A stretch of 52,508 nt of DNA from Spirochaetaceae bacterium (GTDB taxonomy: Bacteria > Spirochaetota > Spirochaetia > Treponematales > Treponemataceae). The notes under the pieces were generated by a model. It had not been told where the DNA came from, did no database searches, and saw only the letters and a program-made list of their open reading frames with translations. Both the position numbers and the translations under genes were made by a program. How positions within the stretch are numbered: the stretch's first letter is position 1; every line of letters begins with the position of its first letter. Positions 33,378 to 41,906 of the stretch are shown in pieces. The stretch spans positions 1 to 52,508 of the forward strand of contig JAGAAX010000055.1 in NCBI GenBank assembly GCA_017614995.1. Reading direction: 5' to 3'.

Positions 33378-34535
33378 ATGGAAATTTCTAAAGCTATTAA
33401 GTACGTTGGTGTAGATGACCACAAGATTGATTTGTTTGAAGGGCAGTTTGTTGTGCCGAATGGAATGGCATACAACTCCTATGTGATTTTGGACGAAAAA
33501 ATTGCCGTTATGGACTCGGTGGACGCTGCTTTCGGCAAAGAATGGCTGGCTAATATCAAAGCTGTTCTAGGCTCAAAAAAGCCTGGCTACCTTGTTGTTC
33601 AGCACATGGAAATGGACCATTCTGCAAACATTCTTGCTTTCACAAAGGAATTTCCAGAGGCAAAGATTGTGTCTTCAAAAATGGCCTTCGTTATGATGAA
33701 AAGCTATTTTGAAACTGATTTTGCTGAAAAGCAGGTGGTTGTAGGTGAAGGCTCAAAGCTTGAGCTTGGCAGTCATGTGCTTAATTTTATTACAGCTCCG
33801 AATGTGCACTGGCCTGAAGTAATTATGACTTACGAAAGCACAGAAAAAGTGCTTTTTGCTGCGGACGGCTTCGGTAAATTCGGTGCAAACGATGTTGAAG
33901 ACCCTGAAGGCTGGGCTTGCGAAGCACGCCGCTATTATTTCGGCATTGTAGGCAAGTTCGGTGATTTTGTTCAGGCTGTTCTTAAAAAAGCGGCAGCGCT
34001 TGATATAAAGACGATCTGCTCTCTTCATGGTCCGGTGCTTTCAGAAAACATAGGCTATTACGTCAATTTGTATGATATATGGTCTTCTTACGGGGTTGAG
34101 TCTGAAGGAACAATGATTGCCTATACTTCGGTTTACGGCAACACAAAGCAGGTTGTTGAAAAACTTGCGGAAATGCTCAAAGCAAAGGGCTGCAAAAAAG
34201 TTGTGGTTGCAGATCTTGCCCGTGAAGACTTGCATGAATGCATAGAAGACGCTTTCCGCTACGGCAAGCTGATTCTTGCTTCTACAACGTATTGCGGCGG
34301 TGTGTTCCCCAAAATGCGCGAATTTATAGAGAACCTTACCGAGCGCAATTATCAGAAGCGTACAGTTGCATTTGTTGAAAACGGCTCGTGGGGGCCGCAG
34401 GCAGCAAAGACAATGGCTTCGCTCTTTACGGAATCTAAGGACATTAAGTTTGCGGAAAACAAGGTTACCGTAAAGATTTCCATGAAAGCTGATACACTGG
34501 CGCAGCTTGAAAAGCTTGCCGAAGAAATGAAATAA
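33378..34535 (+). CDS. fprA: Flavodiiron protein, FprA type
   Basis: 385 residues. The metallo-beta-lactamase-like domain shows the diiron ligands HMEMDHS, then NVHWPE, DGFGKFG and CSLHGPV. The C-terminal flavodoxin domain begins at AYTSVYGNTKQVVE. It reduces O2 (or NO) to water (or N2O) with electrons from Hrb or rubredoxin. Completes the oxygen-defence set of this region. GGGAAACC precedes the ATG and a terminator follows. Confidence 0.95.
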   Translation: MEISKAIKYVGVDDHKIDLFEGQFVVPNGMAYNSYVILDEKIAVMDSVDAAFGKEWLANIKAVLGSKKPGYLVVQHMEMDHSANILAFTKEFPEAKIVSSKMAFVMMKSYFETDFAEKQVVVGEGSKLELGSHVLNFITAPNVHWPEVIMTYESTEKVLFAADGFGKFGANDVEDPEGWACEARRYYFGIVGKFGDFVQAVLKKAAALDIKTICSLHGPVLSENIGYYVNLYDIWSSYGVESEGTMIAYTSVYGNTKQVVEKLAEMLKAKGCKKVVVADLAREDLHECIEDAFRYGKLILASTTYCGGVFPKMREFIENLTERNYQKRTVAFVENGSWGPQAAKTMASLFTESKDIKFAENKVTVKISMKADTLAQLEKLAEEMK

Positions 34536-34541
34536 CGCAGA

Positions 34542-34576
34542 AGCCCCAGACACAAGCTGTCCGGGGCTTTTTTATA
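34542..34576 (+). terminator. Rho-independent terminator after fprA
   Basis: AGCCCC-A-GACA pairs with TGTC-C-GGGGCT, followed by TTTTTT. Confidence 0.88.
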
Positions 34577-34590
34577 TAGAAAAGTTCTAT

Positions 34591-34596
34591 TACAAT
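34591..34596 (+). promoter_or_regulatory. -10 box 6 nt before a start codon
   Basis: TACAAT at 34591-34596, then GAGTGC, then the ATG at 34603. The -35 side is weak and overlaps the terminator T-run. Confidence 0.4.
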
Positions 34597-34602
34597 GAGT
34601 GC

Positions 34603-35970
34603 ATGACGAATAACATGAATAAAAAGGCTTTTCCCGTTTTGTTTCTGATTTTTCTGTTTGTTTTTCAGGTGGGGGCACTTTTTGCTGAAACAAAATGGTA
34701 TCCGGTTGACGAGATTAAGCTGAACACGTCTGACAAAGTTACTGTCAAAATAAGCGTAAACATTGCCTATGATTCTGCAAATGAGAAGCAGTTCAAAAAC
34801 TACGGCGGCGCAATTCCTTTAAGGCTCAAGCTTTTTGTTTTTAAGAATCATTCTTATGCGCAGATGATTGATGCTGACAAGGCAATAGCTGAAATTAAAG
34901 ATTATCTTGAAACGAATATATTTGATTACCCTGTGATTACAGCAATTGAATATGTCTGCCGCGACAAAAAAGCGTCTGTGCTTGCACAGAAAACTCTGTC
35001 TTACACAAGCGCTGTTGTAAAAGCTGAAACGCAGAAACAGACTGTTGTTATTGAGCGCCCAAGTTCGTCGGTTATTACTTCAAGTACGCAGTCAGAGGCG
35101 GAAAAAACGCCTGCAAAATCTGATAGCAGCACAGACCGAACTGTTACTGTTACAATTCCGGCAGGAACTTCATCTGATGACATTGACTGGAACATGATAT
35201 TCGGTTCAATCTTTTCGCCGCGCGGCTCTTCTGTTGAGATTAACGAAAGCGGCATGACTGTAGAAACACGGATTGCTGTGCCGGAAGGCTATGAGCGCGT
35301 TTCTGTTGAAAAAGGCTCTTACGAGGAATTTTACCGCAAGCTTCCGCTAAAACCGGCAGGCACAAGCGTTTATTATTATGACGGGCAGAAAAAGAACAGC
35401 AGCTATCATGCCGCAGTTTATGATTTTCCGAACTTGAGCGAAGATCTGCTTCAGTGTGCTGACGCCTGCATGAAAATGCGTGCCGAATACTATTATGCTC
35501 GTGGCGAGTACGACAAAATAGGGTTTAATGCCGAAAGCGGAACATACCTTCCGTTTAAGAAGTTTATGGACGGCTACCGGCTTACAGGCAGCGGCTGGAA
35601 AAGCGGCTATGCAAAAGGCACTTCCCGCAAAATTTTTGATGAGTATCTGCGCATTGTGTACAGCTATGCGAGCACACGCTCTATGGCAAAAGAAGTGCTC
35701 CCGATTGACATAAAAGACCTTAAAATCGGCGACGTTTTTGTGCAGAGCGGTTCGCCCGGTCACGCAGTTTTTGTGACCGACATGGCTGTTGACAAAAAGA
35801 CCGGCAGAAAGATTATGCTGATAGGGCAGGGCTATATGCCGGCGCAAGACCTTCACATTGTTGAGAGCTTTGAGTCGATTTCGCCCTGGTTTTATGTCGA
35901 AGATTCAGGCTTAAGTTATGCCGGCTACGTTTTCCCCAAAGGCTGCCAAGGACGCTGGCCGGAAAGATGA
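34603..35970 (+). CDS. Secreted DUF4846-domain protein
   Basis: 455 residues. Signal peptide (FPVLFLIFLFVFQVGALFAE). Residues 25-140 form an uncharacterised N-terminal part, a Ser/Thr-rich linker follows to about 190, and the C-terminal 240 residues match DUF4846: VPEGYERVSVEKGSYEEFY, KPAGTSVYYYDGQ, DLLQCADACMKMRAEYYY and SPGHAVFVTDMAV. The family's function is unknown; it occurs mainly in Bacteroidota and other diderms. It is an exported protein and stands alone between fprA and a convergent gene. Confidence 0.78.
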   Translation: MTNNMNKKAFPVLFLIFLFVFQVGALFAETKWYPVDEIKLNTSDKVTVKISVNIAYDSANEKQFKNYGGAIPLRLKLFVFKNHSYAQMIDADKAIAEIKDYLETNIFDYPVITAIEYVCRDKKASVLAQKTLSYTSAVVKAETQKQTVVIERPSSSVITSSTQSEAEKTPAKSDSSTDRTVTVTIPAGTSSDDIDWNMIFGSIFSPRGSSVEINESGMTVETRIAVPEGYERVSVEKGSYEEFYRKLPLKPAGTSVYYYDGQKKNSSYHAAVYDFPNLSEDLLQCADACMKMRAEYYYARGEYDKIGFNAESGTYLPFKKFMDGYRLTGSGWKSGYAKGTSRKIFDEYLRIVYSYASTRSMAKEVLPIDIKDLKIGDVFVQSGSPGHAVFVTDMAVDKKTGRKIMLIGQGYMPAQDLHIVESFESISPWFYVEDSGLSYAGYVFPKGCQGRWPER

Positions 35971-35989
35971 GATGTAGTTTTTTACTTAT

Positions 35990-36562
35990 TTAAGTAATAA
36001 GGAATTTTATTAATTTTACAACCAGCGAAAGCAAAATTATCATTGCTATTATAAGATCAGGTCTTTTTATAAGATTAGTGAGTTTATGTTTTCTTAATGA
36101 ATCAATATTTTCTTGCTTTATAGGTTTTGATTTTAATAATTCCTTAATTTCAGAGAAATCGTTTATAAATTCATTGATTATTATATAGTTTCCTTTTATA
36201 TCAAAAACAGTTATCCGGTCTTTTTTTGAAAAATCTATTTTAGCAAGTTCATTTATCTTAAGTGTTTTTGTGAATCTTTTAGTTTTCTCGATGATTTCTG
36301 TTTCAGAAATTTCCAAAACGTATTGTTCATAATTTCTCTTGTGCATTTTTCCAACAATCAACAAGACAAGAATTGCAATAATTGCTGTTACAGAAAAAGA
36401 AAAATATAATATCCATTTAACATCTGAATATTCTTTTGAATCAAAGATATAATTTGCCATGAGAAAATAAATAGGCAATGCTATTAAAATTGGGATGCCC
36501 ATTGTCATATAATATTTCTTTATGAATTTACTTTTGCTTTCAATATTGTTTTTGTAAATCAC
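35990..36562 (-). CDS. Membrane protein with a YcxB-like C-terminal domain
   Basis: About 190 residues if the GTG at 36562 with GAGAGAGG upstream is used. Two hydrophobic helices near residues 20-65, then a YcxB-like (PH-type) domain (YVLEISETEIIEKTKRFTKT), and a final transmembrane stretch (LIIAMIILLSLVVKLIKFLI). The open frame goes on to 36721, but that part crosses tRNA-Gly and cannot be coding. Rich in Ile, Lys and Asn compared with neighbours. Function unknown. Confidence 0.6.
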   Translation of the reverse strand: MIYKNNIESKSKFIKKYYMTMGIPILIALPIYFLMANYIFDSKEYSDVKWILYFSFSVTAIIAILVLLIVGKMHKRNYEQYVLEISETEIIEKTKRFTKTLKINELAKIDFSKKDRITVFDIKGNYIIINEFINDFSEIKELLKSKPIKQENIDSLRKHKLTNLIKRPDLIIAMIILLSLVVKLIKFLIT

Positions 36563-36606
36563 TTTTGGTATTTCCTCTCTCTCAAGTTGGTGATGTGGCT
36601 TTGTTA

Positions 36607-36678
36607 AGCGGTTGACGGGAGTCGGACCCGCGTCTCGGGCTTGGGAAGCCCGGATAATAGCCGTTATATGACAACCGC
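36607..36678 (-). tRNA. tRNA-Gly(CCC)
   Basis: Acceptor stem GCGGUUG/CAACCGC, anticodon arm CGGGC-UUCCCAA-GCCCG with anticodon CCC, T-arm GGGUCCGACUCCC and discriminator U. CCA is not encoded. 72 nt. Confidence 0.9.
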
Positions 36679-36799
36679 AAAAAATCATATAGAACATATC
36701 AAAGACAGACACGAAATTCAACCGTTTTGTAAATAATTCGATTGACTTCGAGGCGTTTCAGAAATAAACTAGCGCATAACTAAACGGAGTTTCTTATAA

Positions 36800-37621
36800 A
36801 TGAAGAATAAATTGAAAGTTGTTTTGCTTGGCTTGCTTTTGTGCGTTTGCGCAAATGTTTTTGCGGCAGAACAAATCATGCTTGAAGGCAAGAACGAGTA
36901 CAATGGCATTTCTCAAAAATTTGTGTTTCAGCCGGAAGACGCGCAGTTCAAGCAGTATCAATATGCCATAGTTCATTTTGACGAAGCCGGAAAGCAGCGG
37001 AAAATCTCTTATTGCCTTTCAGAAGCGCTGCAAAAAGAATCTGGCTTTGAATATCAGGAAGAAATCTACGAAAACGGCGTTGTTACAGAATACAGGTGCA
37101 TTTTTTCTGACAAAGAATTTACCAAAAAAGGCATACGCTGCCAGATAGAAAAAGTTGACAGCGCAGACAAGCCTTATATGTACGGTTTTACTGACGGAGT
37201 TCATACAGCTTTTTTTCCGGCTGATTTTTTTATGATTCAGTACCCGTGCTACAACCTGAAGTATCTTTCTGCGCTGTTTTTTAGCGCCGAAGGAGCAAAG
37301 GGCAACCGCTACGTTTTCAGCAATAAACTCGCAAAAGGCGCAACTTTTGTTAAGATTGTCTCTGACGTTGAGCCGCTTTCAAATTATGATGCCGCGCATG
37401 TGATTAAGTTTTCTAATTTTGTGGGAAACGAACAGGTTCGCGAGATTTATAACTGCAAGGTGCGTGTTTCTGCCGCCGGAAAAGAATATACGGCGTATAT
37501 TCAGAAAAATTTTGCCGCCGGTCTCAAAAAGAATATGGGTTGTCTTTTAGCTTATTGCACAATGGGCTATAACGAGAATCTTTATTTGTTTGCAACCGCT
37601 TTTGTTGAAAACCAGAAATAA
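36800..37621 (+). CDS. Secreted protein of unknown function
   Basis: 273 residues with a signal peptide (VVLLGLLLCVCANVFAAE). The mature protein is rich in aromatic residues (FKQYQYAIVHFDEAGKQRK, ADFFMIQYPCYNLKYLSALF) and has five or six cysteines. No family recognised. GGAG lies 10 nt before the ATG. The next secreted protein follows after 7 nt, so the two are one operon. Confidence 0.7.
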   Translation: MKNKLKVVLLGLLLCVCANVFAAEQIMLEGKNEYNGISQKFVFQPEDAQFKQYQYAIVHFDEAGKQRKISYCLSEALQKESGFEYQEEIYENGVVTEYRCIFSDKEFTKKGIRCQIEKVDSADKPYMYGFTDGVHTAFFPADFFMIQYPCYNLKYLSALFFSAEGAKGNRYVFSNKLAKGATFVKIVSDVEPLSNYDAAHVIKFSNFVGNEQVREIYNCKVRVSAAGKEYTAYIQKNFAAGLKKNMGCLLAYCTMGYNENLYLFATAFVENQK

Positions 37622-37628
37622 TTAGAAA

Positions 37629-37985
37629 ATGAAGAAACTACGCAACTTTTTCTTTTTAGTTGTTGTCTTCTCAGTCTGCCTGCCTTGCGGAAGCGTTTCT
37701 GCGCCAAAGATTAACGCAGATGCTTCAATTTGTGCTTACGCAGATAATGCACCGGCTGCAGACTATTACGTTAATCAGACAAATGAAAGCCGCGCTTGTT
37801 TTGAAAATCTGAAAATTGAAGAAAAAACAGGCGTTTTTAAAAACACAATAGACTTTGCTTTTTCGGATATTCAAAAAAAGTTTCTGGCTGTATTTTACCC
37901 GCCTTATCTTTGCGCCTGTTCTTTAAGGTGCATAAATCTTTCAAAATTCAAGAAACTTACAATTTATTTTCAGACTGTTCTATAG
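37629..37985 (+). CDS. Small secreted protein of unknown function
   Basis: 118 residues with a signal peptide (FFFLVVVFSVCLPCGSVSA). The mature part has paired cysteines (PYLCACSLRCINLS) and no recognisable domain. Located 7 nt after the larger secreted protein with AGAAA in front, weak for a ribosome site; coupling is likely. Confidence 0.55.
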   Translation: MKKLRNFFFLVVVFSVCLPCGSVSAPKINADASICAYADNAPAADYYVNQTNESRACFENLKIEEKTGVFKNTIDFAFSDIQKKFLAVFYPPYLCACSLRCINLSKFKKLTIYFQTVL

Positions 37986-37989
37986 ATTT

Positions 37990-38024
37990 CTCCAAGTTTC
38001 CGCTTTTATCAAAAAACTTGGAGG
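37990..38024 (+). other. Hairpin that hides the ribosome site of the 23-aa ORF
   Basis: CTCCAAGTTT (37990-37999) pairs perfectly with AAACTTGGAG (38014-38023). The ribosome site GGAGG (38020-38024) lies in the 3' arm. No T-run follows, so it does not look like a terminator. Confidence 0.6.
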
Positions 38025-38031
38025 ATTACTC

Positions 38032-38103
38032 ATGTTATATACAATTATTGGGCTTGTTGCGTTTGCTATAATTGTGGCAATATGCGCCTATTTCTGGAGC
38101 TAA
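38032..38103 (+). CDS. 23-residue single-pass membrane peptide
   Basis: MLYTIIGLVAFAIIVAICAY followed by FWS: one hydrophobic helix over nearly the whole length. GGAGG sits 7 nt before the ATG. The ribosome site can be sealed by the perfect 10-bp hairpin just upstream. Small membrane peptides of this type can tune a larger membrane complex or act as type I toxin-like peptides; neither is shown. The stop overlaps the end of the convergent 2H-phosphoesterase gene by 4 nt. Confidence 0.55.
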   Translation: MLYTIIGLVAFAIIVAICAYFWS

Positions 38104-38684
38104 AATTCAAGCGTGGCGGCGGCGTTCCATCTGCCGCCGTTGCGCTCAAACACCGTTATGTTGTCAATCTGAAAATCTTCGACAAGGTTAAGCTCGTTAA
38201 AAGCCTGCAAAGCTTCGGTTGAAGCTCCCGCCGGAATGTCGCGGTTTGCTACGGTAAGGTGCGGCTGAAAAGGGCGTGTGTCTTTGCGCAAAGAGCCGGT
38301 TACTGCGCCAGAAACAGCAGAAAAAACCTTGTCGCGGAAATTTGTCCACTGCTTTGAGACTGAAACTTTGGCAAAAACCGTCCTGTCGCCGAATGCGTCA
38401 AAATTGTCGATGTGCGCTGTAAAGCCCGAAAATTCCGCAGAAGAAACAAGCTTTTGAACGGCGGCTGCGATGTCTTTTGTTGTGTAGGCTTCGTCTGAAC
38501 GGAAAGGCGGCACAAGTGTTATGTGAATGGGTGTGCCGTAGCCGCTTTTGCAGCCGTATTTCTGGTTCATGTAGCGGCGGCAGCTCTCAAGAGTTTCTGT
38601 AATGTCGTCCGGCACAAGCACGCCTATAAAATGCGTCTGCTGCGGAAAATTCTGATTTTGCGGAAAAAAGTTTCGGTGTTTCAT
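38100..38684 (-). CDS. 2'-5' RNA ligase / 2H phosphoesterase family protein
   Basis: 194 residues with both HxT motifs: HITLVPPF near residue 55 and HLTVANRD near residue 143. This is the LigT/ThpR fold, which opens cyclic phosphates or RNA 2'-5' linkages. Start at ATG 38684 (MKHRNFF); the frame is open further to 38762 but crosses the tRNA-Leu 3' end and terminator. No ribosome site is visible; translation may rely on a short leader starting after the terminator. Confidence 0.8.
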   Translation of the reverse strand: MKHRNFFPQNQNFPQQTHFIGVLVPDDITETLESCRRYMNQKYGCKSGYGTPIHITLVPPFRSDEAYTTKDIAAAVQKLVSSAEFSGFTAHIDNFDAFGDRTVFAKVSVSKQWTNFRDKVFSAVSGAVTGSLRKDTRPFQPHLTVANRDIPAGASTEALQAFNELNLVEDFQIDNITVFERNGGRWNAAATLEF

Positions 38685-38690
38685 GTCTAA

Positions 38691-38719
38691 TAAAAAAGGC
38701 TGCCTTTTTAGACAGCCTT
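38691..38719 (-). terminator. Terminator of the tRNA-Leu gene
   Basis: On the minus strand AAGGCTG-...-CAGCCTT followed by TTTTTATT, directly after the tRNA. Confidence 0.85.
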
Positions 38720-38721
38720 GA

Positions 38722-38804
38722 TACCGGCGATGAGACTTGAACTCATACACGGTCGCCCGCAATAGATTTTGAGTCTATCGTGTCTACCATTCCACCACGC
38801 CGGC
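38722..38804 (-). tRNA. tRNA-Leu(CAA)
   Basis: Acceptor GCCGGCG/CGCCGGU with discriminator A, anticodon loop CUCAAAA (anticodon CAA), long variable arm GCGGGCGACCGU typical of class II tRNA, T-arm GAGUUCAAGUCUC. 83 nt without CCA. Confidence 0.92.
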
Positions 38805-38866
38805 AAATAAATGATGATGAAATGTAACATATAGCAAAAAAAATTACAAGCCTAAATTGCAAATTT

Positions 38867-40198
38867 CTATTTAGTCAGCCGGCGGCATTCCATGTAGAAG
38901 CGTTTTTCGCTTGCTTCGCCCATAGAAAAGCTCTTGCGCGGAAGAACGCCGCACGAGGCGATTGTCTTAAAGAAATTGTCCTTTGAAATTTGCGGAAGCA
39001 GAATGCCGATTGTGTTTTCCTGTGCGCCAAGACGGAAAATCTCGTCGCTGCCATGGATAAAGTCAAGCTCTGCATCGCCAAAAATCGAAAGGAATGTGTC
39101 GAGAATCGGCTGAAAATAGCTTACCATCAAATCAGGGCAGATTGCGTCTATCATAACGTAGCGCTGCTCGCCTTTTTCGGTCTTGTAAACCATGCCGATG
39201 ACTTCCTGTGAAGATTTAACCTCTTCGTTGAGTTCTTCTGCCGATTTAAGGTGATAGACTGTAGCAGAAAGTTCTGCCGAAATATAGCGGATAAGCATTT
39301 CTGGCAGCGAACCGAACAAAACGCGGTGAATCGGCTCAAAAGTAAGACCGTCGTCGTAGATGTTTACAATTTCTACAAGCGCATATCTTAACGGGTGGTC
39401 TGTAACGCCCGGGTTTTTTGTCTTAAATTCGTTCCAGACGGCTTTTGCTGTTGCAAGCGAATGGTTTCCGTCGCCGACTGCGAAAAGCGGGGCGGCTGTG
39501 CCGTCAGTTTTGTCTACGCCGTTCTTTTCGGCAATTTTCAGAATGCTCTGGCTTATATGCTCAAAAATTGCCTCATCTTTGACAGCCCAGCCTGTAATGT
39601 GGCCTGATTTCAGCATTAAGTCTGTGTCGTAGACAACCGGTGCATTTGCGGCTTTTGCCTTTTTGCCGGTTTCTTCAACAAGCTGTTTGTCGCTGTCGCT
39701 TACAAGAAGCATGATGTGCGGGCTTTCAAGCGGTGCATCGCGTCTGATTTCCATTCTTGGCGGAATGCGCGATTCAATTGTCTGCTCTGTTGCGCGGATT
39801 TTTGTCTGTGAATATGGCTTCCATTCATAGGCTTCAAGGTCAACTGCTGTAACAAGTCCTTTGCGGATTCTGCCGTAAGCGGTTTTTCTTTCAAGATAAA
39901 CCATGCCGTTAAGCGGTTCGGCGAAAACACCCGAATCAAGATATTTCTGCATGGTGCTGTTTATGTCGGCAAGGCGTTCTTTTCTGTCGTTGTCTTCAAG
40001 ATAAACTTCTGGAAGAATGCAGTGCAGCATTGAAGGTTTGCCTGCGGCGGTGTCAGCCACGTCCTTCCAATACTGGCGGTTTTGCGTATATTGATCGCAG
40101 GCGATAACCGCCCACGCATTGAGGTCTGTTCCCTGTTTGGGAAGTAAAATCTCCGGCACAGCAATGCCGTATTTTGTGAATGTATCTTTGTAATTCAT
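38867..40198 (-). CDS. DUF1015 family protein
   Basis: 443 residues. DUF1015 signatures: LNAWAVIACDQYTQN, LVTAVDLEAYEW, FAVGDGNHSLATAKAVW and FIHGSDEIFRLGAQ. The invariant GDGNHS suggests a catalytic or nucleotide-binding site, with no agreed function; the family was noted near amino-acid metabolism genes in some bacteria. The ATG at 40198 is preceded at 6 nt by TATAGT, so the mRNA is probably leaderless; the extension to 40255 covers the promoter. Confidence 0.88.
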   Translation of the reverse strand: MNYKDTFTKYGIAVPEILLPKQGTDLNAWAVIACDQYTQNRQYWKDVADTAAGKPSMLHCILPEVYLEDNDRKERLADINSTMQKYLDSGVFAEPLNGMVYLERKTAYGRIRKGLVTAVDLEAYEWKPYSQTKIRATEQTIESRIPPRMEIRRDAPLESPHIMLLVSDSDKQLVEETGKKAKAANAPVVYDTDLMLKSGHITGWAVKDEAIFEHISQSILKIAEKNGVDKTDGTAAPLFAVGDGNHSLATAKAVWNEFKTKNPGVTDHPLRYALVEIVNIYDDGLTFEPIHRVLFGSLPEMLIRYISAELSATVYHLKSAEELNEEVKSSQEVIGMVYKTEKGEQRYVMIDAICPDLMVSYFQPILDTFLSIFGDAELDFIHGSDEIFRLGAQENTIGILLPQISKDNFFKTIASCGVLPRKSFSMGEASEKRFYMECRRLTK

Positions 40199-40204
40199 GC
40201 TTCC

Positions 40205-40210
40205 ACTATA
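40205..40210 (-). promoter_or_regulatory. -10 box 6 nt before the DUF1015 start codon
   Basis: On the minus strand TGTATAGT, then GGAAGC, then the ATG. The -35 region is weak. Confidence 0.4.
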
Positions 40211-40275
40211 CAGCAAAACCCGCGCTTTTGCTAGTGCACGCCATAAGCCGCACAAAACATAGAACTACAATTTTG

Positions 40276-40397
40276 CTTGGCGGAAATCCGTTCCATTGCG
40301 TCCGTCTCACTGCTCGCGTGGGATAATAGGTGGTTAGACTCGCTTTCGCTCGCTCCCACGAGGCAGTTCGCGTCCGCAAGTCACTACTTTCCGCCAG
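40276..40397 (-). repeat. Structured dispersed repeat B, copy 1
   Basis: On the minus strand: GGCGGAAAGTAGTGACTT, GCGGACGCGAACTGCCTC, GCGAGCAGT, GACGGACGCAATGGAACGG and ATTTCCGCCAAG. The outer arms GGCGGAAA/TTTCCGCC pair. The same blocks in the same order occur on the plus strand at 44932-45022, on the far side of rpoN. Copy 1 has a longer middle, containing CTCGCTTTCGCTCGCTC on the plus strand. No ORF. Confidence 0.7.
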
Positions 40398-40468
40398 AAA
40401 AATTCAATCTACAGCGGTGCGCCAGATTAAGCTCTATCTGTTGAACTAACACAAACGCGCACCCAATA
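40398..40468. other. Non-coding stretch before the rpoN promoter
   Basis: Contains a GGTGCGC/GCGCACC inverted pair (40425-40463) and a tRNA D-arm-like string on the minus strand (GTTCAACAGATAGAGC) without the rest of a tRNA. No gene is seen. Confidence 0.4.
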
Positions 40469-40497
40469 ATGACAAAACAGTAATTTGCTATTATACT
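40469..40497 (+). promoter_or_regulatory. Promoter of rpoN
   Basis: ATGACA (40469-40474), 17 bp, TATACT (40492-40497). The ribosome site CGGAG lies 8 nt before the ATG at 40515, so this unit has a short normal leader. Confidence 0.55.
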
Positions 40498-40514
40498 TTT
40501 TCGGAGTGTGCATT

Positions 40515-41906
40515 ATGAAGTCTAATCAAGAGCTGGTTCAAAGTCAGCGGCTGGCGTTAAAGCTTTCGCCGCAGATGATTCAATCAATAAATTTGCTGAC
40601 ACTGCCTGTATTTGAGCTGAGAGAGCGCATCTTGGACGAAGCCGAGAAAAACCCCGCCTTAGAGATTGTTTCAGATTCAGGGCTTGAAGCTTCTGACGAC
40701 ATGTACACAAATTCCGCTGAAACAAAATCTGGCGATGCTTCCAATTCGTTCCTTCAGTTTTTAGAAAACCAGCCCGCAAAAGAAGAAACCCTTCAGGAAC
40801 ATCTGCTTGCACAGCTTTTAGAAACCAACCTGCCGCCTGAAGACCGGCTGCTTGCCGAAAGCATAATCCAAAATCTTGACGAGCATGGCTTTCATTTTGT
40901 CGCGCCAGAATCGCTTTACGAGGAATTGTTCGGCGTAAAAAGCCTTGATGACGCGCAGAAAGCGCAGCTTGAGAGCGTTTTGAACATAATACGGAATTTT
41001 GACCCGCCGGGCACAGCTTTTGAAAACGCCTATCAGAGCCTGCTTTTTCAGGCTGAAAAAAAAGACGCGCCGCCCCTTGTAATGGAACTGCTCAAAAACC
41101 ATTTTGAAGAACTTTCTAATATGCGCGTCTCAACTTTTCAAAAGCGCTTTCCGTCTTATTCCGCACAAGAAATTTCAGACGCATTTGAGTTTATCAAAAC
41201 ATTAGAGCCTTTTCCTGCAAGAGAATTCGGCGGCGCAGACGTTCAGTTTATTGTGCCCGATGTTTACGTCTACAAAATTGACAGCGATTCGCCCGAAATT
41301 GACGACCATTTTGCCGTTATCTGCGAGGAAAAAGGGCTGCCCGTCTTAAAACTTTCGCCGCTTTTTCTCGACCTTGCAAAAAACAACGGCGGTGCGGCTT
41401 CAGAAGAATCTGATTTTGTAAACGGACAGCTCAAAGACGCAGAATGGTTCTTGAACGGACTTAGCCGCCGCAATCAGACTTTGGTAAAAGTCACAAGAGA
41501 AATTGTCCGCCGGCAGAAAGCCTTTTTTCTGGGCTTTGCGTCCGCGCCGTCAGCCCTGCGCATGAGCGAAATTGCCGCCGCCTTAGACATTCATGAGGCA
41601 ACCGTCTCGCGGATTACTTCGGGCAAATATCTTCAGTGCAGCGCAGGCATTTTTGCACTCCGCTATTTCTTTACAAACGCTGCCGTTTCTAAAACTGAAT
41701 CTACTAATGTCAATGCTTCAGTTTTTTCAAAAGAACAGGTTAAAGACCGAATAAAACAGCTCATCGAAGAAGCAGAACAAAACGGCAAAAAGCTTTCTGA
41801 CGAAAAAATCTCGAAAAAACTCGAAGAATTCGGCATGTCCGTAGCCCGCCGCACCGTCTCAAAATACCGCGCAGAACTAAATATACAGTCTAGCTATGAC
41901 AGGTAA
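40515..41906 (+). CDS. rpoN: RNA polymerase sigma-54 factor RpoN
   Basis: 463 residues. Region I begins QRLALKLSPQMIQSINLLTL, rich in Gln and Leu, and contacts activators. The core-binding domain follows, then the helix-turn-helix RMSEIAAALDIHEATVSRIT and the C-terminal RpoN box ARRTVSKYRAELNI, which reads the -24 element. Complete and of normal length. It needs an enhancer-binding protein, none of which is in this window. In related genomes I recall hpf, hprK and ptsH following rpoN closely; here 4.3 kb of repeats and accessory genes intervene. Confidence 0.95.
   Translation: MKSNQELVQSQRLALKLSPQMIQSINLLTLPVFELRERILDEAEKNPALEIVSDSGLEASDDMYTNSAETKSGDASNSFLQFLENQPAKEETLQEHLLAQLLETNLPPEDRLLAESIIQNLDEHGFHFVAPESLYEELFGVKSLDDAQKAQLESVLNIIRNFDPPGTAFENAYQSLLFQAEKKDAPPLVMELLKNHFEELSNMRVSTFQKRFPSYSAQEISDAFEFIKTLEPFPAREFGGADVQFIVPDVYVYKIDSDSPEIDDHFAVICEEKGLPVLKLSPLFLDLAKNNGGAASEESDFVNGQLKDAEWFLNGLSRRNQTLVKVTREIVRRQKAFFLGFASAPSALRMSEIAAALDIHEATVSRITSGKYLQCSAGIFALRYFFTNAAVSKTESTNVNASVFSKEQVKDRIKQLIEEAEQNGKKLSDEKISKKLEEFGMSVARRTVSKYRAELNIQSSYDR

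Noticed and set aside
36563-36721. N-terminal extension of the YcxB-like gene
   Set aside because: It would translate tRNA-Gly; the upstream residues are an accident of the tRNA sequence.
38685-38762. N-terminal extension of the 2H phosphoesterase gene
   Set aside because: It overlaps the tRNA-Leu 3' end and its terminator.
40417-40463. tRNA gene on the minus strand
   Set aside because: A D-arm-like string is present, but no 5-bp anticodon stem or T-arm follows.
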